Assembly (NCBI GenBank): GCA_964517135.1
Contig: CAZFBA010000020.1
Span: forward strand, 1-64,000
Origin: CAZFBA01 sp964517135
GTDB taxonomy: Bacteria; Cyanobacteriota; Vampirovibrionia; JBFMGH01
Length of the DNA stretch: 64,000 nucleotides
Direction of reading: 5' to 3'
Translations under genes and position numbers: made by a program
Shown here: positions 7,951 through 16,511 of the stretch, in pieces
Layout: the number at the start of each line of letters is the position of its first letter
Position numbering within the stretch: the first letter of the stretch is position 1
Notes under the pieces: generated by a model
The model's database searches: none
What the model was told of the DNA's origin: nothing
Seen by the model: only the letters and a program-made list of their open reading frames with translations

Positions 7951-8971
7951 TGATAGGTCTTAATACCTCTTCAAGTCGCTTAATTTCTTTCATTAAAGTA
8001 GTAAACTCGTCCATAGTAAGGCTTTGAGCTCCATCAGAGTAAGCTTTATCAGGGTTATGATGCACCTCAATCATCAGGCCATCAGCACCAGAAGCCAGGG
8101 CGGCTTTAGCCATTGGAGGTACAAGATATCTCTGGCCAGTACCGTGACTGGGGTCTACTATTATAGGGAGGTGAGAATATTTTTTGATAACGGGTACGGC
8201 TGATAAATCAAGCGTATTTCTTGTAAAGTTTGAATCAAGGGATCTAATGCCCCGTTCGCATAATATTACATCGTTATTTCCCTGATACAAAATATGTTCA
8301 GCTGCCAGTAAAAATTCTCTAAGGTTAGCAGATGGCCCTCGTTTAAGCATTACAGGTTTATTAGCTTTACCCACTGCTTTGAGAAGCTTGAAATTTTGCA
8401 TATTTCTGGCGCCAATCTGAAGTATATCTGCATAATTGCTGACTAAATCAACGTCATGACTATCCATAACCTCTGTAATAACCAGCAAGCCTGTTTCTTC
8501 TCTGGCTTTAGCGAGGTATTGCAAGCCTTTTTCTTCGAGCCCTTGAAAATCGTAGGGGCTGGTTCTTGGTTTGAAAGCACCACCTCTTAGAACCTGTGCT
8601 CCATCATTTTTTACAGATCTTGCTACTTTAAGAAGCCCTTCAAGGTTGTCTTCAACGCTACAGGGGCCAGCCATAACTACTAGCGGATAGCCTGTACCAA
8701 GTTTTACTCCGTGGCCAAGATCAATGATCGTATCATGTGGTTGGCTTTCCCGTCCGGCAAGTTTATAAGGTTCACGAATAGGCAATATCTGTCTTACACC
8801 TGGCATTGATGCAATTGATTCTGTCTGAACAAGTCTTTTGTCACCTATAGCAGCAACTACCGTCATAACATCACCCCTGTTTAAAACAATTCTGAAGCCA
8901 TAGTGTTCTAATCGTTCAACTACATCTTGAATCTGTTCTTCCGGGGCGCCGGGTTCCATTACTATAATCAT
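7940..8971 (-). CDS. aroF: 3-deoxy-7-phosphoheptulonate synthase, type I-beta
   Basis: The enzyme condenses phosphoenolpyruvate and erythrose 4-phosphate, opening the shikimate pathway. Residues 1-70 form a ferredoxin-like regulatory domain like that of the Thermotoga enzyme (MIIVMEPGAPEEQIQ). The barrel then shows VVMAGPCSVE, LRGGAFKPRTSPY, LQIGARNMQNF, LKRGPSANLREF and IVDPSHGTG, which hold the substrate and metal ligands. At 343 residues it is full length. It starts at 8971 and overlaps tyrA, forming a two-gene aromatic operon. The family with this N-terminal domain is often feedback-inhibited by tyrosine or phenylalanine, which would fit the neighbour. Confidence 0.92.
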   Translation of the reverse strand: MIIVMEPGAPEEQIQDVVERLEHYGFRIVLNRGDVMTVVAAIGDKRLVQTESIASMPGVRQILPIREPYKLAGRESQPHDTIIDLGHGVKLGTGYPLVVMAGPCSVEDNLEGLLKVARSVKNDGAQVLRGGAFKPRTSPYDFQGLEEKGLQYLAKAREETGLLVITEVMDSHDVDLVSNYADILQIGARNMQNFKLLKAVGKANKPVMLKRGPSANLREFLLAAEHILYQGNNDVILCERGIRSLDSNFTRNTLDLSAVPVIKKYSHLPIIVDPSHGTGQRYLVPPMAKAALASGADGLMIEVHHNPDKAYSDGAQSLTMDEFTTLMKEIKRLEEVLRPINAV

Positions 8972-9065
8972 TTTTTATCTCCAATAAATAGGGTAACGCT
9001 TTCATAACTTGTTTTTTTTACTTTTTCAAATGATTTTTTTAATATGAGTACATTTACACATAGAA

Positions 9066-9094
9066 ATTATACAGTAATTCAGTCAGGCAAAAAC
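9066..9094 (-). promoter_or_regulatory. Candidate promoter for the aroF-tyrA operon
   Basis: On the minus strand a perfect TATAAT (9066-9071) is preceded by a weak TTTTTG box about 16 bases upstream. It lies about 95 bases before the aroF start in the only intergenic space available. The -35 is poor, so this is a candidate only. Confidence 0.35.
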
Positions 9095-9141
9095 ATTTTG
9101 AATGCTCAATTATTAAAAATTAAGTATTAAATGTTTCTTTT

Positions 9142-10011
9142 TTATCTGTCTGATCTGGTTTCTGTGTCTTCATAATTCATCAAAACCTGAGGGCTGAAAA
9201 GTTTTATGAGTGTTGAGTTGCCAAAAAGTGAATACCAGGGTTTTTCAGCAACAATTATCATATTTTGATTTTTGTCAAAGGTAATGCCTTCAGGCTGAAA
9301 AGACAGTGATGCCGGCATATTCATAACTTTTAAGACTGTTTTCAGGTCTGAAGAAATCTCAAGTATTTGATGTCCCCAGAATGAAATAACAAAGAAGTTA
9401 GCTGTAACCGGGTGTTGAGCAAGGCCAGAAGGTTTCATTTTAAAGGTTTCAGGTATTTTGCCTTTGTATATAGCTTCCTGGTCACCGGGCTTAAAGGCAA
9501 ATATTTTATTACCTGAACCTTTGGTAATAGCTATAAGCATTCCTGTATTCTTCATATATTCAAGAGATTCAATATCATACTTTTTTAGATCTCCAGGGAG
9601 GTTGTAACTTATTGCCGAATCGTCTATGAGATTTCCTTCTTTATTTGTTTTGAACTCTATGAGACTATTTTTTGAGTCTATAATCCAGAACACACCGTTA
9701 CCATTGGTAGTGATATCTTCCCAATCATTGTTTTTAATGCCTTTTAACTGATATTCTTTAATAAGCTGTCCTGATAAATCAAACAGGTATACTTTATTCG
9801 GGTTAAAACTATCTTCATGGACATACAATAAGTTATTTCTGGGGTCAAGAGCCACTCCAGAAGCTTCTCTAATAGGTATGTCATACTTAATAGAATTGTC
9901 AAATGAATAATCTGACAGCCTCGTACCTCTATCCTGTTCTGCTATTGAGGGCAAAACGGATATTGCTAAATAGTACATAAGTATTAGCAGGTTTATACAT
10001 ATTTTATACAA
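9142..10011 (-). CDS. SdiA-regulated (YjiK-like) beta-propeller protein, exported
   Basis: The 289-residue protein starts with a signal peptide (cleavage likely after SIA, about residue 24). The rest has the SdiA-regulated/esterase-like propeller pattern: EASGVALDP, NNDWEDITTNGNG, YDIESLEYM, KPSGLAQHP and FQPEGITFD, repeated blades built around Ser-Gly/Glu-Gly turns. YjiK proteins are periplasmic or surface-exposed and of unknown activity. The TTG start at 10011 lies inside the end of the upstream membrane-protein gene (overlap of 8 bases), so the two are co-translated. A later ATG at 9978 would shorten the signal peptide and remove its basic residue, so it is less attractive. Confidence 0.78.
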   Translation of the reverse strand: MYKICINLLILMYYLAISVLPSIAEQDRGTRLSDYSFDNSIKYDIPIREASGVALDPRNNLLYVHEDSFNPNKVYLFDLSGQLIKEYQLKGIKNNDWEDITTNGNGVFWIIDSKNSLIEFKTNKEGNLIDDSAISYNLPGDLKKYDIESLEYMKNTGMLIAITKGSGNKIFAFKPGDQEAIYKGKIPETFKMKPSGLAQHPVTANFFVISFWGHQILEISSDLKTVLKVMNMPASLSFQPEGITFDKNQNMIIVAEKPWYSLFGNSTLIKLFSPQVLMNYEDTETRSDR

Positions 10012-10480
10012 TGAAAAAGACCTCCAGTAATATTATAACTATCATCGTAATACTAAAAAAAATTGAAAAATAAAGCAATACAGGGTTAAAATTATCTCTT
10101 CTCTTTAACCTTAAGGGGTTATACGCACTTATAAAAAGCATCAGGCCGATAATAATGATAAACTCAAAAACATATAACTGTGAAGAAGTACTTTTATAAA
10201 TGTTTAAAAGAATTTGAAAAACACCATAATAAACCAGACCGGCACCGATAATCATTGCCTGATAGAGTTCTGTATCACGGGAAAAAAGCCACAATATAAG
10301 AGATGTAATCATAAAAAGCCCACCGGGTATCATAAAAAATGCAGCAGGTGGAAATATAAACTGCCGGTGAGCCATAAAAGGTACAATGGTAACTAAAAGC
10401 AAACCTGTCGTAAAGCAGATCAGCCCCCAGTGGTAAAAAGGATTATACTCAGGATTGTTATTTTGATTATTAATACTCAA
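10004..10480 (-). CDS. Hypothetical four-helix membrane protein
   Basis: This 158-residue protein has about four transmembrane segments (near residues 18-40, 46-66, 74-92 and 102-118) and a final one at 134-156. No family is recognised. A TTG start at 10480 is the only early start in frame. The gene begins 27 bases beyond the 3' end of the RNase P RNA gene on the same strand and overlaps the SdiA-regulated-like gene at its 3' end. The pair probably acts together at the membrane, but no activity can be deduced. Confidence 0.6.
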   Translation of the reverse strand: MSINNQNNNPEYNPFYHWGLICFTTGLLLVTIVPFMAHRQFIFPPAAFFMIPGGLFMITSLILWLFSRDTELYQAMIIGAGLVYYGVFQILLNIYKSTSSQLYVFEFIIIIGLMLFISAYNPLRLKRRDNFNPVLLYFSIFFSITMIVIILLEVFFIV

Positions 10481-10507
10481 TTTAACACTGACCTTATTAA
10501 TAATGAA

Positions 10508-10871
10508 GAGAGCAAAGCATAAGCCGGGTTCTGTATTTGACGATTATCTGTCTGGGATATATGTTACCATATACCTCTTGCGGCATACTTCAGGGATGAC
10601 GGGCCGCCATATTCCCTTTTTTTTGCCTTGCTCCGGCTGGGGTTTACCTAGCAGGTACCTCTCGATACCTCTGGTGGTCTCTTACATTAAGGACGGATGT
10701 CCACCACCGTTGCACCCTTGCCTGTGTAGTAATTACTACCATCGGCGGTCATCATTTCTGTGGCACTATCCTCACGGTCACCCGCACTGGACGTTATCCA
10801 GCAACCTGCCCTGTGGAGCCCGGACTTTCCTCAGGTAGATTTCACTACCCGCAATCGTCTGCTTTACTCTC
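10508..10871 (-). ncRNA. rnpB: RNase P RNA, bacterial type A-like
   Basis: The minus strand carries the hallmarks of RNase P RNA, the ribozyme that matures tRNA 5' ends. Near the 5' end is GAGGAAAGTCCGGGCTCC (P3/P4 region), then GGGTGACCGTGAGG and ACAGAAA, later GGTAAACCCC. Close to the 3' end is CAGACAGATAATCGTC followed by ACAGAACCCGGCTTAT. The ends pair as P1 (GAGAG-AAAGCA at 10860-10871 with TGCTTT-CTCTC at 10508-10519). The length of about 364 nt is normal. Plus-strand reading frames across it are therefore not genes. The next gene on the strand begins 27 bases downstream with no clear terminator between. The type assignment is by general layout only. Confidence 0.95.
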
Positions 10872-11128
10872 ATTCAGTAATTAATATTATAGTACAGGTC
10901 TGGTCTGAAATAAAATTGAATTTATGAATTTTTTTACTATTTGAAGCTGTATCAAAATATAAAATAGCCAGATTAGCTGTATTTAAAAGCTTATAGAAAC
11001 AATCATTACAATAATTTAATAATATTGCCTGTAGTGCTGATGTAATCTTAAATTATTTTAGGTGCTTAAAGCTAAATTATTTTTACCCGGGGGGTATTTC
11101 AAAGTATTATTGTTTTCAGGAGTATCAA

Positions 11129-11527
11129 ATGTTTTCAGAGTTTGTCAATTTTAAAGATATCGCTGTATTAATTAACAATGATGAAATCAATAGCAATTTT
11201 GGGCTTTTTCCTTTAGATATTTCTCACGATAATGAAGTATATCAGGTATTTCTTACCTCTCAAGATGGTCAGAAAAGCCTCAACAAGTTTACTGAATTGC
11301 TTAATGAGCCTGTTTCAAGGGATGAAGACATTACTCTTGAAGTTAAATTTGAACTCAAAAAGTCACGAAGCGAAATTATCGATCTTTATTGTGTATTACC
11401 GGGCAAAAAAAACATGATTATGACCCGGAGTACTGATAACAAAAATGTTATCGTATTTAAATGCCTCCTGAAATCAAGAAATTATGCCAACTTTGACTAT
11501 ATGACCGATAGAATTGTAAATTATTAA
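11129..11527 (+). CDS. Hypothetical protein, 132 residues
   Basis: A CAGGAG Shine-Dalgarno sits six bases before the ATG, supporting translation. The protein is soluble, mixed alpha/beta in appearance, acidic in its first half and basic in its second, with no signal peptide, membrane helix or Cys motif. I do not recognise it. It precedes the dprA-like gene by 68 bases on the same strand, so co-transcription is possible. The 257 bases upstream, back to rnpB, are AT-rich without other visible features. Confidence 0.6.
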   Translation: MFSEFVNFKDIAVLINNDEINSNFGLFPLDISHDNEVYQVFLTSQDGQKSLNKFTELLNEPVSRDEDITLEVKFELKKSRSEIIDLYCVLPGKKNMIMTRSTDNKNVIVFKCLLKSRNYANFDYMTDRIVNY

Positions 11528-11595
11528 AATTATATATTTCTCTCAAAAACGTTATAATACTGTATGAGTATGACTTAATTAGCCTGATTTTTTCT

Positions 11596-12486
11596 ATGAA
11601 TATGAGAGAAAAAACAGAAGCATTCTTTCTTTTGATGAATACTGTGCCAGTATTTAACTTTGAGACTGCAAAAAATATACTTCAACAATGTCAGAATGCA
11701 GACAATTTCTGGAAACTTAAAATGGAAGATATTGAACATCTTTATCTTACCTGTGAAGATAAAGAAAAATTAAGGGTAAAACTCAATAAAACAAACCTTG
11801 ATGGTCTGGTGAAGAAAATCAAAGACACTAATTGCAGGGTATCTCTTTATAGTGATCCTGATTTTCCTGTATCTCTTAGAAAGCTAAAAAAACCTTATAT
11901 GATAATCTTTTACAGGGGAAACCTCGAAGCCCTTAAAAATAAGCACCTGATTTCTATTGTGGGCACCAGAAAGGCATCTCTTTATGGAGAAAAGCTGGTT
12001 AAAAATCTTGTGGAAGACCTTTCAGGTGATCAGTGCACTGTTATCACAGGAACTGCAAAGGGTATTGATTCATATGTAATTAAATATTGCCTTGAATACG
12101 GGGTTAAATGTGTATCAATACTGGCATCAGGTATAAATAAAATATCTCCGACGTCAAGCAAATCTCTTCTTGATCAGTTAACAAAAAATGGTGGATGCTA
12201 TATGACAGAGTTTCCTTTTGATGTAGGGGCATACAGAAGTAATTTCCCTATAAGAGCTAAAATAATTGCAGCCCTATCAGAAGAAATCATTATTGTTGAG
12301 GCTCCCAGAACATCTGGTGCTCTTCATGTGGCAAGAGAAGCTTTTTCAATGAGTAAAAATATATTTACTTTTCCTTCTTATTTTCATGATAGTAATTTCT
12401 ATGGTTCTCATGACCTTATTGCAAACGGGCTTGCAATACTGGTTGAAAATTATTCCAACATACAGGATTACAGACAACTTTATTAA
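11596..12486 (+). CDS. dprA: DprA/Smf-like DNA-processing protein
   Basis: DprA binds incoming single-stranded DNA and loads RecA during natural transformation. After an N-terminal helical region of about 90 residues, the Rossmann-like core shows ISIVGTRKAS, VITGTAKGIDSYV, ILASGINKI, TEFPFDVGA, NFPIRAKIIAALS, VEAPRTSGALHVAREA and the C-terminal G..LIANGLAILV. These are the family landmarks in order. The usual SG(x)A(x)GID motif reads TGTAKGIDS. The C-terminal DML1-like winged helix of longer DprA proteins is absent. The first ATG lacks a good Shine-Dalgarno, and a second ATG six bases later is equally possible. A ComEA-like HhH protein at 62568 is another hint of DNA uptake, though weak. Confidence 0.85.
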   Translation: MNMREKTEAFFLLMNTVPVFNFETAKNILQQCQNADNFWKLKMEDIEHLYLTCEDKEKLRVKLNKTNLDGLVKKIKDTNCRVSLYSDPDFPVSLRKLKKPYMIIFYRGNLEALKNKHLISIVGTRKASLYGEKLVKNLVEDLSGDQCTVITGTAKGIDSYVIKYCLEYGVKCVSILASGINKISPTSSKSLLDQLTKNGGCYMTEFPFDVGAYRSNFPIRAKIIAALSEEIIIVEAPRTSGALHVAREAFSMSKNIFTFPSYFHDSNFYGSHDLIANGLAILVENYSNIQDYRQLY

Positions 12487-12528
12487 ATTTATTTGACAGG
12501 TTAGCCTTTTAAAAAGAGTTTAACGTTT

Positions 12529-13494
12529 ATGATATCTGATAAAACCCGTTTAAAAAATAATATTCATAATTGTATTGATTATATAACCTTTCCCATGGGC
12601 ATGGGAGATGTTATAAGCTATGGATGGCGTTTTACTCTGGTTAATATCAATGAATTTATTCTTTATGTTCTGCCTGCTGCAATGGTTCTGGCATTTTTTG
12701 TTCGTCTGACATTTCTATCAATGAAAGATGTTTTTATTTTTAATTCTGATAATATGGCCTATTGGGTTCTGAATTTTTTTATTCTGTGGCCTTTTTATAC
12801 TTTTATGAGCTGTTTTGCTTTTGCATTCTTCGGTATTTGCTTTATTAAAGCCATCTATTCTACACTGGAGGGCAATTTTAAGGGATACAAACAAATTTAT
12901 TCTGAAACCCTGAAAGATATCTGGATGATTGCAAAAACAGCTTTTCTTCTTGTTGGAATGGTTTTCAAATACATTGTCGGTTACCTGATTTTAATGTTAA
13001 TACTGATGTTTATTCTTTCAGGAATACTGCATATGATTAATTTTGTATTTGCTATTCTTATAAACCTTTCTCTCACAGCTTTTGTTATATACAAAATAAT
13101 TACAAGTCTAATCAGACTGCCATTTAACCTTGTTTTTATTACTATAAAAGACACAACAGTAATGAAAAGCGACCTTTATACTTATGTTTTTTTCCGCAGA
13201 AACTATTATAATATGACTAATTTCAGTATTGTTCTTTCTTTACTTGTTATAGGTATTCTTACTATTTTCAATCAGCTACCTGATATAGTTTTTGTAGCAC
13301 TGTCTATGCTTGAAATTCGAGAAATAAATGAAATTATAAAAATATTGATAACCTATTTCTTTAATATAATGGGGTTTTTTATAATATTTATACTTCTTAT
13401 TGCGCCATCAAGCTTATTTGTATATAATCATAAAGCCCAAAAAGAAGGTAAAGACCTGCTTTATCATATTAATTCCATGAAAACAGCCCATTGA
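12529..13494 (+). CDS. Hypothetical polytopic membrane protein
   Basis: This 321-residue protein has about six hydrophobic segments, at residues 40-62, 84-110, 143-170, 174-190, 236-254 and 280-300, and a basic polar C-terminus. The layout is reminiscent of general integral membrane proteins of the DUF4013/glycerophosphoryl-transporter-like kind but no diagnostic motif is visible. The start at 12529 lies 43 bases after the dprA stop. Codon use is very U-rich because of the hydrophobic content. No function is proposed. Confidence 0.65.
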   Translation: MISDKTRLKNNIHNCIDYITFPMGMGDVISYGWRFTLVNINEFILYVLPAAMVLAFFVRLTFLSMKDVFIFNSDNMAYWVLNFFILWPFYTFMSCFAFAFFGICFIKAIYSTLEGNFKGYKQIYSETLKDIWMIAKTAFLLVGMVFKYIVGYLILMLILMFILSGILHMINFVFAILINLSLTAFVIYKIITSLIRLPFNLVFITIKDTTVMKSDLYTYVFFRRNYYNMTNFSIVLSLLVIGILTIFNQLPDIVFVALSMLEIREINEIIKILITYFFNIMGFFIIFILLIAPSSLFVYNHKAQKEGKDLLYHINSMKTAH

Positions 13495-13649
13495 AACAAT
13501 CAGCAGATTAAGTAAAATTTTTCATTAAGAAGACCAAAATTACCCGAAAAAAATTCGAACTTTAAGGTATCATATTAGTTGGCCAGATTGGCCGGTTATT
13601 TGTTTTGACAGCTTTCAATTGTATGGCTTTTTTTGAAAGGAATAGGAGA

Positions 13650-15020
13650 GTGTATAAAGTAGCAATTATTGGCGCAGGCCCTGCAGGTATTTTTTCTGCA
13701 TTAGAACTCATAAAACTTAAACCTGAATGGAAAATAGCAATTCTTGATAAAGGCCCGAGAATAGAAAAACGCTATTGCCCGGCAAGAAAAGAACATAAAT
13801 GCGCTGGCTGCTGGAGCTGTGATCTACTGTGTGGGTGGGGTGGCGCCGGGGCATTCTCTGATGGAAAACTTACACTGTCAACTGAGATTGGTGGCAATCT
13901 TCTTGACTATATTAACAGGCAGGAACTCGAAACTCTCATTAAATATACCGATGAGATTTATCTAAAATATGGTGCCACTCAAAAAGTATACGGAACAGAT
14001 AGTGATTCAATTGCCGATATATCAAGAAAAGCAACACTCTCTGAACTTCAGTTGATTTATTCTCCCATAAGACACCTGGGGAGCGATCGCTCTACAGCTG
14101 TTCTCAAGGCAATGGAAGATGATCTTGAAAATAAAGTTGATATCATTACCAGCGAAGGAGCCAAAGAGCTTATTATTGAAAATGACACCATTAAGGGCAT
14201 TGTTACAACCAGAGATAACAGAATAATGGCTGATTACGTGATCGTAGCACCAGGAAGAGAGGGTGCAGACTGGCTTGCAGGTGAACTCAATAAAATTAAA
14301 ATAGATTTAACAAACAATGCAGTCGACGTAGGTGTAAGAGTTGAACTTCCGGCTCCTGTCATGGAAGAATTAGCCGACAAGCTTTATGAATCAAAGTTTG
14401 TGTATTATTCTCCTACTTTTGGTGACCAGGTTAGAACCTTTTGCATGAACCCTAATGGAGAGGTGGTCTGCGAAAACAACAACGGTATTGTTACTGTTAA
14501 CGGCCATAGCTATGCAAACCTGAAAACAGAAAATACTAACTTTGCTCTTCTTGTTAGTAAACACTTTACTGATCCCTTTAAAGAACCTATAGCATATGGT
14601 CAACATATTGCACGACTGGCAAACATGCTTGGCGGAGGTATTATAGTTCAACGCTTTGGAGATCTTCTTTCAGGACGCCGATCAACACCTGAAAAAATTG
14701 AACGTGGAGTTGTTAAACCAACTTTAACAAGTGCTACACCCGGGGATCTTAGTCTTGTTCTGCCATACAGACACCTGACCAGCATAGTTGAAATGCTTAT
14801 GGCCCTTGACAAAATAGCTCCCGGGGTTGCATCAAGATATACCCTGCTCTACGGTATAGAAGTTAAGTTCTACAGCTCAAGAGTGCAACTAAACAATAAG
14901 CTTGAAACAGTCAGCATTAAAAAACTCTACACAATAGGCGACGGAGCCGGGGTTACCCGTGGGCTCGTTCAGGCATCTGTATCAGGAATACTCGCAGCAA
15001 GAGCAATCGCAGAAAACTAA
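13650..15020 (+). CDS. NAD(FAD)-utilizing dehydrogenase family flavoprotein
   Basis: The protein begins with the dinucleotide-binding motif VAIIGAGPAGIFSALEL. A Cys-rich stretch follows (CPARKEHKCAGCWSCDLLCG), then GGAGAFSDGKLTLS, the signature of the COG2509 family of FAD-dependent proteins. The C-terminal FAD contact TIGDGAGVTRGLVQA is intact. The GTG at 13650 is chosen because AAAGGA lies about eight bases upstream and the product then starts right at the FAD fold; an ATG at 13623 is in frame but poorly placed. The gene ends three bases before selA, so the two are coupled. The substrate of the family is unknown. The Cys cluster may bind metal or act in redox. Confidence 0.85.
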   Translation: MYKVAIIGAGPAGIFSALELIKLKPEWKIAILDKGPRIEKRYCPARKEHKCAGCWSCDLLCGWGGAGAFSDGKLTLSTEIGGNLLDYINRQELETLIKYTDEIYLKYGATQKVYGTDSDSIADISRKATLSELQLIYSPIRHLGSDRSTAVLKAMEDDLENKVDIITSEGAKELIIENDTIKGIVTTRDNRIMADYVIVAPGREGADWLAGELNKIKIDLTNNAVDVGVRVELPAPVMEELADKLYESKFVYYSPTFGDQVRTFCMNPNGEVVCENNNGIVTVNGHSYANLKTENTNFALLVSKHFTDPFKEPIAYGQHIARLANMLGGGIIVQRFGDLLSGRRSTPEKIERGVVKPTLTSATPGDLSLVLPYRHLTSIVEMLMALDKIAPGVASRYTLLYGIEVKFYSSRVQLNNKLETVSIKKLYTIGDGAGVTRGLVQASVSGILAARAIAEN

Positions 15021-15023
15021 TCT

Positions 15024-16412
15024 ATGGATGATTTTTCCAGAAAATTAGTAGTTAATAGACTTTCAGACACTGAAAGCCTGCTTAAGCATCCTTCGTTCTG
15101 GTATTATATTCAGACTTATACAAAAGAAAGAGTTGAAAACAAACTCAAAGAAACAATAAACGAGTTTCTTGATCATATTGATACTGAAACTCCTGAATAT
15201 TTTGATATTGATCATATTATATTATCAACAATAAACAGGCTTTCAAAGGATTTCACACCCGGTCTCAGGTCTGTAATAAATGCCACCGGAATAGTGGTAA
15301 ATCAGAACCTTGGAAGAGCACCCCTCTCAAAAGAAGCTATAAGCCATATAGCAAGCACTGCAACCGGTTATTGCAATTTAGACTTTGACCTTTCTAAAGG
15401 TACTTCTGATAGCAGGTTTAAACATCTTCAAAAGCTTGTCAAACAGGTTACCGGGGCAGACGACGCTATCATTGTAAATAATAACGCTGCTGCACTGCTT
15501 CTTATTGCCAGCACTTTTGCTAAAGATAAAGAAATTATTATCTCTAGAGGTGAAATTATCGAAATAGAAAATGAATTCAGACTTCCTGAGATAATTAAGG
15601 CTGCCAGCAGCAAGCTTGTCGAAATAGGAACTTCCAACAAATCTCACCTGAAAGACTATTCAGAAGCTATTAATGATAAAACTTCAATGATAATGAAAGT
15701 GCATACCAGCAACTATTATATTAAAGGTCAAACAGGTAAAGTAGAACTTTTTGCACTTGTTGAACTAGCCAGAAACAAAGGCATTTTATGTATTGAAGAC
15801 CTTGGAACAGGCCTTTTAGTAGGCTTAAGAGCTTATGGCTTACCACATGAACCAACTGTTAAAGATCGATTGCAGACAGGTGTAGATTTGATAAGCTTTA
15901 GCGGTGACAAACTTCTGGGCGGCCCGCAGGCTGGTATCATAGCAGGCAAGAAAAAATATATTGAAACTCTGTCTCAAAACCCTATTTTAAGATGTTTAAG
16001 GCCTGATAAGCTTACATTGTCAGCTCTTGAAGCCACTTTACAGTTTTACCTTAACCCTGATCAGGCTATTGAAAGAATACCTGTCTTAAAAATGCTGACC
16101 AAACCCATTAAAGAAATTGAATCAGAAGCACAGATGATTTTTGAAGAACTGAAAGCTTTTTATAATGTAGAATGTGAGATCAAAAAGAGTTTTCAGCTAC
16201 CCGGTGAAAGTATTTTGCCTGAAACCAGACTGCCGGCATATATTGTTACTATCAGACATAATTCACTGGATGTGTGTACACTGCATAAAAAATTGCTTGA
16301 AAAAGGTGTTATTACACTGATAAAAGATGATAAAATTACTATAGATCCAAGGTGTCTGCTAAAAAGAGACTTTAAGTTTCTGAGTGTTATCTTTGAGCAG
16401 GTTCTTGGTTAA
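15024..16412 (+). CDS. selA: L-seryl-tRNA(Sec) selenium transferase
   Basis: SelA is a PLP enzyme that converts Ser-tRNA(Sec) to Sec-tRNA(Sec) using selenophosphate. The 462-residue product shows the family landmarks: an N-terminal tRNA-binding helical region, VINATGIVVNQNLGRAPLS, the PLP-phosphate loop, IEDLGTG and the PLP lysine motif SFSGDKLLGGPQAG, then LRPDKLTL. Length is normal. The start at 15024 is three bases from the preceding stop and lacks its own Shine-Dalgarno, indicating coupling. Its presence implies that the organism decodes UGA as selenocysteine, so selB, selC, selD and at least one selenoprotein should exist elsewhere. None was found in this window. Confidence 0.93.
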   Translation: MDDFSRKLVVNRLSDTESLLKHPSFWYYIQTYTKERVENKLKETINEFLDHIDTETPEYFDIDHIILSTINRLSKDFTPGLRSVINATGIVVNQNLGRAPLSKEAISHIASTATGYCNLDFDLSKGTSDSRFKHLQKLVKQVTGADDAIIVNNNAAALLLIASTFAKDKEIIISRGEIIEIENEFRLPEIIKAASSKLVEIGTSNKSHLKDYSEAINDKTSMIMKVHTSNYYIKGQTGKVELFALVELARNKGILCIEDLGTGLLVGLRAYGLPHEPTVKDRLQTGVDLISFSGDKLLGGPQAGIIAGKKKYIETLSQNPILRCLRPDKLTLSALEATLQFYLNPDQAIERIPVLKMLTKPIKEIESEAQMIFEELKAFYNVECEIKKSFQLPGESILPETRLPAYIVTIRHNSLDVCTLHKKLLEKGVITLIKDDKITIDPRCLLKRDFKFLSVIFEQVLG

Positions 16413-16511
16413 CTAACAGGCTTTTAACTCTATTACTTACTTTAGTCAGATTTAGAAAAAAGACTAATACATAGTTATAGTGTAAGATTTTTTGAGTTAT
16501 TCCCTGAACTT

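Noticed and set aside
10503..10838. A 111-codon plus-strand frame
   Set aside because: It is antisense to the RNase P RNA gene, whose conserved core sequences and paired ends fully explain the segment.
13650..16412. Search for a selenoprotein near selA
   Set aside because: No frame in the window continues in a recognisable family through an in-frame TGA, so none is claimed.
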